Source: Balneolaceae bacterium
Lineage (GTDB): Bacteria; Bacteroidota; Rhodothermia; Balneolales; Balneolaceae
Assembly: GCA_007134695.1 (NCBI GenBank)
Contig: SLKI01000064.1
Location: forward strand, 1 to 46,628
Direction: 5' to 3'
DNA length: 46,628 bases
Shown here: in pieces, positions 26,902-34,747 of the stretch
Position numbering within the stretch: position 1 is the first letter of the stretch
Layout: every line of letters starts with the position of its first letter
Program-made: the position numbers and the translations under genes
The notes under the pieces: model-generated
What the model was told of the DNA's origin: nothing
The model's input: the letters and a program-made list of their open reading frames with translations, nothing else
Databases searched by the model: none

Positions 26902-29900
26902 ATGACGCAGATATTTCGAAGGCGCTATTTTATTTCACTCAGCTACATGCTGATCGCCGTCATCGGTGTGGCTGCCTGGTTCAATATTCCGCTGGAGATG
27001 GCGCCCGATCTCAGGTTGCCATCCATTACAGTCAGTTACAACTGGGGTTCGACCTCTCCGGAAGTGATGGAACAGGAGGTTACAAGACGGGTGGAACAGT
27101 CGGCCACACGCCTTCGCAATGTTGAACAGATTCGATCTGTCACCCAGGAAGGCCGTTCGCAGGTTACAGTCACTTTTGAAAAAGATGCCCCGGTCGAATA
27201 CCGAATACTTGAACTCCAGGAATATCTGCACGGTTTGCGAGAAGAGCTGCCCCCACAGGTTCGACAACCGAGAATCAGCCGCTCAATTCCGCAAGAGCTT
27301 CAGGAGCAGGAGACATTTATGGCCTACTCCATCAGCGGAGACCGGTCGAATCGAGATCTCTATCGATTTGCACGTGAGCAGATACGTTTACCCCTGCTCG
27401 GACATGAAGGTTTGGCCGAGATCGAAATCCAGGGTGCCGAAGATCCGGCACTGACAATTCGATTCCATACCGATTTGATAGAGCGGCACAACATCCGTCC
27501 CCGTCTGGTTCTCTCCGAAGTGCGGGACAAATTGAGTTGGCGCTCCAGCGGTTTCACAGAGGAGCACGGATCGCGTTACAGCCTGCTTGTACCGCCGCAA
27601 TTCGAATCGATCGATGCGATTCGCCAAATGAAAGTTTCTATACCGGGCAGCAGCCGGCAGGTGATGCTGGGCGAAATCGCCCGGGTGGAGATCGAAGATT
27701 ATCCGGTCAAGAGCATCAAACGGCTCAACGGCAAACCGGCCCTTTCGATGACCTTTCTGCGCGAAAGTGGATCGGATGCAATACGCCTGGCCGAAGCGAT
27801 TCGTGCCGAAATGGAGAAGATTCAGGCAATGCTGCCCGCCGACATCTCCCTTCAGCTCGAGCGTGACTCGACCGAAGAGCTTCGTGAACAGTTTGCCGAC
27901 CTGCAGTACCAATCGATATTCAGCTTGTTGCTGGTGTTTACGATCCTGTTGCTTTTTATCCGACGGTTTCGGGCACCTTTCGTGATTCTTGGCAGTATCC
28001 TCTTCTCCCTCTTGATGAGTGTCAGCATCCTCTTTTTCATCGGGTATACGATGAACGTGCTTACACTTGCCGGACTGACTGTCGCTCTGGGTATGATTAT
28101 CGACAACGCTGTGGTCGTCTTCGAGCAGCTTAATCCGCGCCTTCCTCCCGATCGTGAAAGACGTCTTGAGCATGTGAAGAAGGAGTTACCTTACACTTTT
28201 GTACCTGTGCTTGGCAGTACGCTGACTACGGTAGGCATTTTTGTACCCCTCTTTTTTGCCATGGAAGAGCTTCAGATCTTTCTCGTTCCACTTGCTGTTG
28301 CTCTGACACTTACTCTCGTTTCTTCGGTGTTGATCGCACTTAGCTGGATTCCGTACGCTTTGGTTTGGCTGGTGCCTTCCAAAGCCGGCGGTCAGGAGCG
28401 TTCTCTGAAAAGACGATTGAGACGTCTGCTAAACCGGATTATGCTGCGTGGATTTTACTGGAGGCATCGGTTTCGATGGGCCTTCTACCTGGGGCTGATC
28501 GCTTTATTCGGAATCCCGCTGTTTGCAATTGAAGAACCGGAATGGGAGGAGACCCGCTGGCCGGAGTTCACGCGCACCTATTTTGACCATCGCAGTGACA
28601 TCGATCCATGGATTGGTGGACTTACATACAAGTTTTTCAATGAAACCTACTTCGGTACTCCCTGGGGAGGCCGTGATCAGGAACGGATTTTTATCAATAT
28701 TCGTACCCCGCAGGGCACACCGATTGATGAAATCGACAAAATGGCCAAAAATTTTGAGATGATTGCCGCCCCATATGCCGAAGCATTTGACTATTATGAG
28801 ACAAATATCTCCGAATATTCAGGTGCTCGAATCATCTTCTACATTAAGGATGAGTATCTGTTTCGGAGCGAACCATATCAATTTTACGGTGAGGCGTCCT
28901 TTCTGGCAGCCCGTACCGGTAATTCCGGAATTTCTATCAGCGGCCTCGGAGATAGTTACAGTACAGGTTTCGGAACATCCATATCTGGCCAGCGGATCCG
29001 GCTGCACGGTTTTTCCTATGATGAGCTATTGGCTCTGGCCGAAGATATCCAGCGGCGGCTGATGCGGCATCCAAGAGTTCAGGAAGTTGATATTCACGGG
29101 GTGGGGTGGCAGGCAAGTGATATGTTCCATTATGTATTGAACCTGGATGAGGAGCGGTTAGCACTCAAAGGTCTCGACCGGCGAGAAGTGATCGATGCCA
29201 TTCAGTTGGACGTGAATCCGACGAACGAGTGGGGTCAGGTGGAGCTGGCCGGGGAACGACTGCACCTGGTCGGCCGCAGCCAGCGTCATAGTACATACGA
29301 AGAAGATCTGATGGTACAGGCACGGCGAAGTGGAGATAAAATGTTCAATTTACGTGAGATCTCCGAGTTAAGCCGTGAGAAAACACTGCCGAGAATTATT
29401 CGCGAAAATCAGTCGTATCAGCGGACGGTATCAGTAGATTTTCTTGGCCCTCACCGGCTGGCAACGAATGTGATAGAGGAGACACTTGATGAAGTGCCGG
29501 TTCCAGTGGGAGCTTCAATTCAGTTTGGCGGCGGATTTTTTTCCTGGGGCCAGGATGATCAGCTTCGAAACTATCTGCTGTTACTGGTTTTGACAATCCT
29601 GAGCGTCTGGATGATCGTTTCTGCGCTCCTGGAAAACTGGCTTGATCCTATAGTGGTAATTCTGGCCGTTCCGCTCAGCCTGATCGGCGTGATGACAGGA
29701 GCTCTCTATCACGATATCAACTTCGACCAGGGTGCCATTGCCGGTACATTGCTGGCCGTAGGAGTGGTCGTCAACAACTCAATTCTGCTGATCCACGAAA
29801 AGCAGCGAACAAGAGCGCTTGGCATCTTCGGGCTGCGAAGCTGGGTGCAGGTCTACCGCAACAAGATGCGTACGGTAATGATTACTTCGCTGACTACGAT

Positions 29901-30075
29901 GGGCGGCCTGGTGCCGATGATCGTGATCGGAGCGAGCGACTTCTGGAACGACCTGGCCGTTGTGGTGATCTGGGGACTCGGTGCCAGCCTGACCCTGTTG
30001 CTGCTGTTGATGGGTGTCTGGGAGAAGACCGACAGTGGACTGGTGCGGGGGAGTGTTGCGTCCGAAGGTAGATAA
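26902..30075 (+). CDS. RND efflux permease, second of two
   Basis: The 1057-residue protein is a second full-length RND permease, diverged from the first. Helix 1 (about 11-28), the motif LEMAPDLRLPSITV, helix 4 with GMIIDNAVVVFEQ (Asp401-Asn402) and helix 10 with VGVVVNNSILL match the family. As in the first permease, the second helix 4 aspartate is Asn and the helix 10 lysine is Val. A basic linker (KRRLRRLLNRIMLRGFYWRHRFRW, given here only as residues about 497-522) precedes helix 7. The second periplasmic loop is rich in aromatic residues and contains several Gly-Ser stretches. Paired RND permeases with one adaptor recall MdtABC of E. coli, where the two form a mixed trimer, although there the adaptor gene comes first. 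The C-terminus is short and has no further domain. Confidence 0.92.
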   Translation: MTQIFRRRYFISLSYMLIAVIGVAAWFNIPLEMAPDLRLPSITVSYNWGSTSPEVMEQEVTRRVEQSATRLRNVEQIRSVTQEGRSQVTVTFEKDAPVEYRILELQEYLHGLREELPPQVRQPRISRSIPQELQEQETFMAYSISGDRSNRDLYRFAREQIRLPLLGHEGLAEIEIQGAEDPALTIRFHTDLIERHNIRPRLVLSEVRDKLSWRSSGFTEEHGSRYSLLVPPQFESIDAIRQMKVSIPGSSRQVMLGEIARVEIEDYPVKSIKRLNGKPALSMTFLRESGSDAIRLAEAIRAEMEKIQAMLPADISLQLERDSTEELREQFADLQYQSIFSLLLVFTILLLFIRRFRAPFVILGSILFSLLMSVSILFFIGYTMNVLTLAGLTVALGMIIDNAVVVFEQLNPRLPPDRERRLEHVKKELPYTFVPVLGSTLTTVGIFVPLFFAMEELQIFLVPLAVALTLTLVSSVLIALSWIPYALVWLVPSKAGGQERSLKRRLRRLLNRIMLRGFYWRHRFRWAFYLGLIALFGIPLFAIEEPEWEETRWPEFTRTYFDHRSDIDPWIGGLTYKFFNETYFGTPWGGRDQERIFINIRTPQGTPIDEIDKMAKNFEMIAAPYAEAFDYYETNISEYSGARIIFYIKDEYLFRSEPYQFYGEASFLAARTGNSGISISGLGDSYSTGFGTSISGQRIRLHGFSYDELLALAEDIQRRLMRHPRVQEVDIHGVGWQASDMFHYVLNLDEERLALKGLDRREVIDAIQLDVNPTNEWGQVELAGERLHLVGRSQRHSTYEEDLMVQARRSGDKMFNLREISELSREKTLPRIIRENQSYQRTVSVDFLGPHRLATNVIEETLDEVPVPVGASIQFGGGFFSWGQDDQLRNYLLLLVLTILSVWMIVSALLENWLDPIVVILAVPLSLIGVMTGALYHDINFDQGAIAGTLLAVGVVVNNSILLIHEKQRTRALGIFGLRSWVQVYRNKMRTVMITSLTTMGGLVPMIVIGASDFWNDLAVVVIWGLGASLTLLLLLMGVWEKTDSGLVRGSVASEGR

Positions 30076-30172
30076 GGGAGATTAGAATAAATATCAGCCG
30101 GTTGATTTCAGAATCCTTGCTCTTCTTGAACAAGTCTCGTAAGCTTTGCGGTCAGTGAATACATCACTGTAT

Positions 30173-30265
30173 GATCAGTAAATCTTCATTGAATGTTCAG
30201 TGTGTGATCAGTAAATCTTCAATGACTGTTCAGTATGTGAACAGTGATCTAATCTTCAATGTCCC
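30173..30265. repeat. 33-base tandem direct repeat upstream of the metalloprotease
   Basis: Two 33-base units lie head to tail at 30173-30205 and 30206-30238, both beginning gatcagtaaatcttca and differing at three positions. A third, degenerate copy (gaacagt ... aatcttcaatg) follows to about 30265, and another weak half unit precedes at about 30150. A TGATCA palindrome recurs at the start of each unit. The array ends about 50 bases upstream of the metalloprotease start. Confidence 0.8.
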
Positions 30266-30311
30266 AATTTAAAATTTTTCCTTAACTGACCAACCTCTCA
30301 ATTCCACTGCT

Positions 30312-32834
30312 ATGCCTACTCTCCGCTTTCACTCCACCCTGTTGAAATTCAACCGGATTGCCTCACCGATTGTTGTATTTGTACTGGCGGTGACTCTGTT
30401 TGCGGCAACCGCCTGCCAGACTACAGAGCAAACTGCCGCCGAACGAGAAGGACAAACCGATCACCTCGACCGGCAAAACGACCGCATCAGCCTGTCTGAC
30501 CGAACTGTTCCTGCCGGCGCCGAGCGAATCGAAGGGCTCTTTACAGTTTACAAGACCGACGACCAACTCTTTTACGAGATCCCCGACTCACTGCTGGGTC
30601 GCGACATGATCATCTCGAGCCGTATCGCGCGGACCGCCCAGGGCCTGGGTTGGGGCGGCGGCCGTCTGGCTCCTCAGCAGGTGGTTCGCTGGGAGCGCCG
30701 GGGCGACCGCATCCTGCTGCGCGGTGTCTCTTATGATAACACAGCCGATGAAACGCTTCCGATCTTCCGGGCGGTTGAAAACTCCAACTTTCCGCCTATT
30801 ATCGAAGCGTTCGATGTTGTTGAACAGCGCGACGGCGTGGCGGTGGTTGAGGTCAGCAGCCTCTATCTGAGTGATCATCGGATGTTCGGCTTGCAGAGCT
30901 GGCATCGGAATCAGTATGGGGTTCGGGGGCTGGATGCAAACCGTTCTTACCTTGAGCATGTTAAAAGTTTTCCCGAAAACGTCGAGGTGCGAACGGTGCT
31001 CACCTACAATGCCGAGAATCCGCCATCGCAGCAGCGGACCGGGTCGATCTCCCTGGAGGTGAACCACAGCATGATTCTGTTACCTAAGGAGCCGATGCAG
31101 CCGCGATATTTCGACTCAAGGGTGGCGATGATCAGTATCTCGCAGACCGACTATGGAAGTGACGCCCAGTTTACCGACACCAAACGGTATGTGACCCGTT
31201 TCCGGCTCGAGCCGTCCGATATGGAGGCGTTCCGGCGCGGCGAGCTGGTCGAACCGAAGAAGCCGATCGTATTTTACATCGACCCGGCCACACCGGAGCA
31301 GTGGAGGCCCTATTTCAAGGAGGGAGTCGAGGAGTGGAACGAGGCGTTCGAGGCGGCCGGGTTCAAGAACGCGATCCGGGCGGAGATGGCGCCGGTGGAC
31401 GATCCCGATTTCAGCATGTACGATTCGCGCTATTCGGTGATCCGCTATGTGGCCAACCCGATCCATTCGGCCAACGCCGGCCCGGATGTGGTCGATCCGC
31501 GCTCGGGAGAAACGATCCGGGCTCATATGAATATGTATCACAACGTGATGAAACGTCTCCACTGGTGGTCACTCAGCCAGACCGGGCCGAGGAATCCTGA
31601 GGTGCAAAAGCATCATCTGTCTACCGAGGAGATGGGCGGCTACCTGCGCTATGTGGTTTCCCATGAGATGGCACACGCCCTCGGCTATCCGCACAACCAG
31701 CGGGCTAACACCGCCTACCCGGTGGACTCGCTCCGCTCACCTTCGTTTACTCAACAGTACGGCAACTCCGCCTCGGTGGTCGGCCGGACGCGATTCAATT
31801 ATGTTGCCCAGCCGGAGGACGGGGATGTTCAGGTTCATCGCTCGATCGGCGAGTACGACATCTGGGCGGTCAAGTGGGGCTATCGCCCGATTCCGGAGGC
31901 CGCATCAGCCGATGAGGAGCGGGAGATTCTCGACGCGTGGGTGCGTGAGCGTGCCGACGATCCGGCCATGCAGTTCGGTTACGGCCTCGACGACTACGAC
32001 CCGACCCAAATTACTGAGTCGATCGGTGACGACTGGGTTCGTGCCAGCGAACTCGGCATGATGAACCTGCACCGTGTGGTCCCCAACCTGCTCGACTGGA
32101 TGGGTGAGGAGGGTGAGACCTATGAGGAGGTGATGATGCGCTATATGCAACTCTACGTCCACTGGGGCAGATTGACTGAACGGGTCATTGCCGCCATCGG
32201 CGGTTCACTCGAGCAGCATAAAGTATTCGGGCAGGAGGGGGCGGTCTTCACGGCGCTTTCGCGAGAAGACCAGAGGCGATCGATGGAATTTCTGCAGGAA
32301 CACCTCTTTTCCACACCGCACTGGCTGCTCGACAAGGATCTGCTGCGGCGTTTTGAGCATGTTGGCTCGGTGGAACGGATACGCTGGTACCAGGAGACAG
32401 GCCTCAAGCGTTTGCTGGCCGAGCACCGTCTCGAGCGGCTGGTCGAGCAGCATGCCCTGCTGGGGGATGCGACGTACGGCCCGGCCGATATGCTTGACGA
32501 TCTGCGCAGCGGCCTTTGGAGTGAACTCTCTTCGGGAGATCCGATCGACGCCTTCCGACGCAACCTGCAGAGGGCATACCTGGATCGCATGGAGTACCTG
32601 CTGACCGAAGCGTCCGCAGAGGCCCCTTCTCCGCCCGGTGATTATCGCCCCGATATTGGAATGGAAGAGTTGCGTACCGACTTCCATATCCAGCAGTCGG
32701 ACATCCGCCCGCTGGTCTGGGAGCAGCTCCGGCTTTTGAGCGAGGAGATCGAATCGGCTCTGCAAAGTTCATCCGACCGTTATAACAGAACGCATCTGGA
32801 GTATGCACTCAAGCGAATCGCCGGAATGATTTGA
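30312..32834 (+). CDS. Zinc-dependent metalloprotease lipoprotein (DUF5117/DUF4953 type)
   Basis: The 840-residue protein starts with a lipoprotein signal (ATAC, Cys35). The catalytic motif is SHEMAHALGYPHN at residues 450-462: His451, Glu452 and His455 form HExxH, and Gly458 and His461 complete the metzincin-like HExxHxxGxxH zinc site. Regions before it match what I know of DUF5117/DUF5118 proteins (for example the RIARTAQGLGWGGG and VEEWNEAFEAAGF segments). This family of large zinc proteases is widespread in Bacteroidota and allies and is presumed to degrade extracellular peptides. It is probably anchored in the outer membrane or periplasm. Length agrees with the family. It is a single gene, following the RND operon by 236 bases and convergent with the next gene, 43 bases away. 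Codon usage is visibly GC-richer than in the repeats before it. Confidence 0.92.
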   Translation: MPTLRFHSTLLKFNRIASPIVVFVLAVTLFAATACQTTEQTAAEREGQTDHLDRQNDRISLSDRTVPAGAERIEGLFTVYKTDDQLFYEIPDSLLGRDMIISSRIARTAQGLGWGGGRLAPQQVVRWERRGDRILLRGVSYDNTADETLPIFRAVENSNFPPIIEAFDVVEQRDGVAVVEVSSLYLSDHRMFGLQSWHRNQYGVRGLDANRSYLEHVKSFPENVEVRTVLTYNAENPPSQQRTGSISLEVNHSMILLPKEPMQPRYFDSRVAMISISQTDYGSDAQFTDTKRYVTRFRLEPSDMEAFRRGELVEPKKPIVFYIDPATPEQWRPYFKEGVEEWNEAFEAAGFKNAIRAEMAPVDDPDFSMYDSRYSVIRYVANPIHSANAGPDVVDPRSGETIRAHMNMYHNVMKRLHWWSLSQTGPRNPEVQKHHLSTEEMGGYLRYVVSHEMAHALGYPHNQRANTAYPVDSLRSPSFTQQYGNSASVVGRTRFNYVAQPEDGDVQVHRSIGEYDIWAVKWGYRPIPEAASADEEREILDAWVRERADDPAMQFGYGLDDYDPTQITESIGDDWVRASELGMMNLHRVVPNLLDWMGEEGETYEEVMMRYMQLYVHWGRLTERVIAAIGGSLEQHKVFGQEGAVFTALSREDQRRSMEFLQEHLFSTPHWLLDKDLLRRFEHVGSVERIRWYQETGLKRLLAEHRLERLVEQHALLGDATYGPADMLDDLRSGLWSELSSGDPIDAFRRNLQRAYLDRMEYLLTEASAEAPSPPGDYRPDIGMEELRTDFHIQQSDIRPLVWEQLRLLSEEIESALQSSSDRYNRTHLEYALKRIAGMI

Positions 32835-32877
32835 TCTTCAAATTACTGCAACTGAAATTTGTGACTGTAACCGGCCA

Positions 32878-34539
32878 TTACTTCTTATCGACCTCGGCAA
32901 ATTCGGTGGTTTCCTCCTCCATGTAGGGGTATCTCCACTCTTTCGGCGAAACGCGGGTCTCCTTGATCGCCCGGATCGACAGCCATCGGTACATATTGGG
33001 GACGCTTCCCGCTTTGTCGTTGGTTCCCGACTTGCGGCTTCCCCCAAAGGGCTGCTGGTTGACGATCGCTGCCGTCGGTTTGTCGTTGATGTAGAAGTTG
33101 CCGGCGGCATTTCGCAGTTTGTCGCTCATCAGTTTGAGAGCGTACCGGTCTTCGGAAAAGATAGCGCCCGTCAACCCGAAAGGTGAGGTCGAGTCGCAAA
33201 GGTCGAGCGTTTCTTCGAATTTCTCATCCTTGTAGACAAAGAGGGTTAAAACCGGCCCGAAGATCTCCTCCTCCATGGTTTTGAATTTCGGATTCTCTGT
33301 CAGGATTACCGTCGGGTCCACGAACCATCCTTTGGAGTCGTCATAGGAGCCCCCGGCCAGGATTTCGGCCTCGTTCGACTCTTTTGCATAGTCGATATAG
33401 CCAGTGATGCTTTCGAAGGCCTTTTTGTCGATTACAGCGCCCATGAAGTTGGAAAAGTCCTCCACATCGCCTACGGGTATTTTTTCGACTTCAGCCAGAA
33501 ATTTTTCACGGAATTCCGGCCAGATCGACTCGGGGATATACATACGGGAAGCCGCCGAGCACTTTTGTCCCTGATATTCGTAAGCTGCGCGCAGTGCGGC
33601 AACTACCATAGCATCTACATCAGCGGTTTGATGGGCAAAGATAAAGTCCTTTCCGCCGGTTTCTCCAACTACCCGGGGATAAGCGTGGTAGTTGTCGATA
33701 TTCTCACCGATCTTCTTCCACAAGTGGTTGAATGTGCCGACTGAACCGGTAAACTGTAATCCGGCCAGATGCGGGCTGTCCAGCACCGGGTCTCCCACAT
33801 CAGCCCCCTTGCCCGGCAAGAAGTTGATCACACCGTCGGGAAGCCCCGCTTCCTGTAGAAGTTTCATGAAAAAGTAATTGGAATAGATCGACGAGGTCGC
33901 AGGTTTCCAGATCGACACATTCCCACACATGGCGGGTGAGGTCGGGAGGTTGCCGGCGATCGCCGTGAAATTGAAAGGGGTGACAGCAAAAACAAATCCT
34001 TCCAGCGGCCGGTACTCAAGACGGTTCCACATTCCGTCGGGAGAATAGGGCTGATCCTTCATGATGCGGGCCAGATACCAGGCGTTAAACCGCAGAAAAT
34101 CGGCCAGCTCTCCGACCGCTTCGATTTCGGACTGTTGCGGCGTTTTCGACTGGCCGAGCATGGTGGATGCATTCATCGTGTAGCGCCACGGGCCGGTGAC
34201 CATATCGGCTGCACGCTGAAAGATTGCCACACGTTCTTCCCACGGCATCTCCGCCCACTGTTTTCGAGCTTCGAGATTCGATTCAATGGCCATCTTGACC
34301 TCTTTCTCACCACAGAGATAAACGGTACCCAGTTTATGACCGTGGTTATGAGGCATGACCACATCAGCCTGTCGGTCTGTTTTGACTTCTCTTCCGTTGA
34401 TAATTGCCGGTATCTCGATCTCCTTTGACTTGAGCTCATGGAGCTTTTCTTTTAATAATTTGCGTTCCAGAGTGCCCGGAGCATAGGAGTTATAGGGTTC
34501 GTTTTTCGGCTCTTTGACATGGAAGTAGGCGTTCGGCAT
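32878..34539 (-). CDS. pruA: 1-pyrroline-5-carboxylate / L-glutamate gamma-semialdehyde dehydrogenase
   Basis: The 553-residue protein is an aldehyde dehydrogenase whose N-terminal part (NEPYNSYAPGTLERKLL, then IPAIINGREV) is specific for the P5C dehydrogenase group. The catalytic glutamate lies in VGETGGKDF and the catalytic cysteine in YQGQKCSAASR; GSVGTF and TPFNFTAIAGNLP are NAD and substrate contacts. It oxidises glutamate gamma-semialdehyde to glutamate with NAD, the second step of proline catabolism. Length fits the stand-alone eukaryote-like/Bacteroidota form rather than the bifunctional PutA. No proline dehydrogenase gene is in the window. The gene is divergent from a sensor kinase with a 208-base shared promoter region, and a possible -7 element lies at 34620-34627. 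The start ATG at 34537-34539 matches the family N-terminus. Confidence 0.95.
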   Translation of the reverse strand: MPNAYFHVKEPKNEPYNSYAPGTLERKLLKEKLHELKSKEIEIPAIINGREVKTDRQADVVMPHNHGHKLGTVYLCGEKEVKMAIESNLEARKQWAEMPWEERVAIFQRAADMVTGPWRYTMNASTMLGQSKTPQQSEIEAVGELADFLRFNAWYLARIMKDQPYSPDGMWNRLEYRPLEGFVFAVTPFNFTAIAGNLPTSPAMCGNVSIWKPATSSIYSNYFFMKLLQEAGLPDGVINFLPGKGADVGDPVLDSPHLAGLQFTGSVGTFNHLWKKIGENIDNYHAYPRVVGETGGKDFIFAHQTADVDAMVVAALRAAYEYQGQKCSAASRMYIPESIWPEFREKFLAEVEKIPVGDVEDFSNFMGAVIDKKAFESITGYIDYAKESNEAEILAGGSYDDSKGWFVDPTVILTENPKFKTMEEEIFGPVLTLFVYKDEKFEETLDLCDSTSPFGLTGAIFSEDRYALKLMSDKLRNAAGNFYINDKPTAAIVNQQPFGGSRKSGTNDKAGSVPNMYRWLSIRAIKETRVSPKEWRYPYMEEETTEFAEVDKK

Positions 34540-34619
34540 AGCTGAAAAAAAATTATTTGGTTATGGAAGCGGTTTAACGTTTCTTTGAAAATAAAGGTTC
34601 TGTCATCTATATGGTAGAA

Positions 34620-34627
34620 CAAATATA
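34620..34627 (-). promoter_or_regulatory. Candidate -7 element for the P5C dehydrogenase gene
   Basis: On the minus strand the sequence reads TATATTTG, a match to TAnnTTTG, about 80 bases upstream of the start codon. A convincing -33 element is missing. Just beyond, 34678-34691 contains a small dyad (TTATCG, GA, CGATAA) that may be an operator for either divergent gene. Confidence 0.28.
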
Positions 34628-34747
34628 CAGACGGCTCACGTTTCGAATCGGATCTTATACTAATACACTTTTACACTTTATCGGACGATAACCCGATACC
34701 GGTGTTGAAATCTTCACAAACGACTTCTAACCTGCTCAAAATCTGTT

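Noticed and set aside
27388-28173. 261-residue frame on the minus strand
   Set aside because: Antisense to the second RND permease; no family resemblance.
30173-30265. Tandem repeats considered as a CRISPR array
   Set aside because: Units are head to tail without spacers, only two to three copies, and no cas gene is near.
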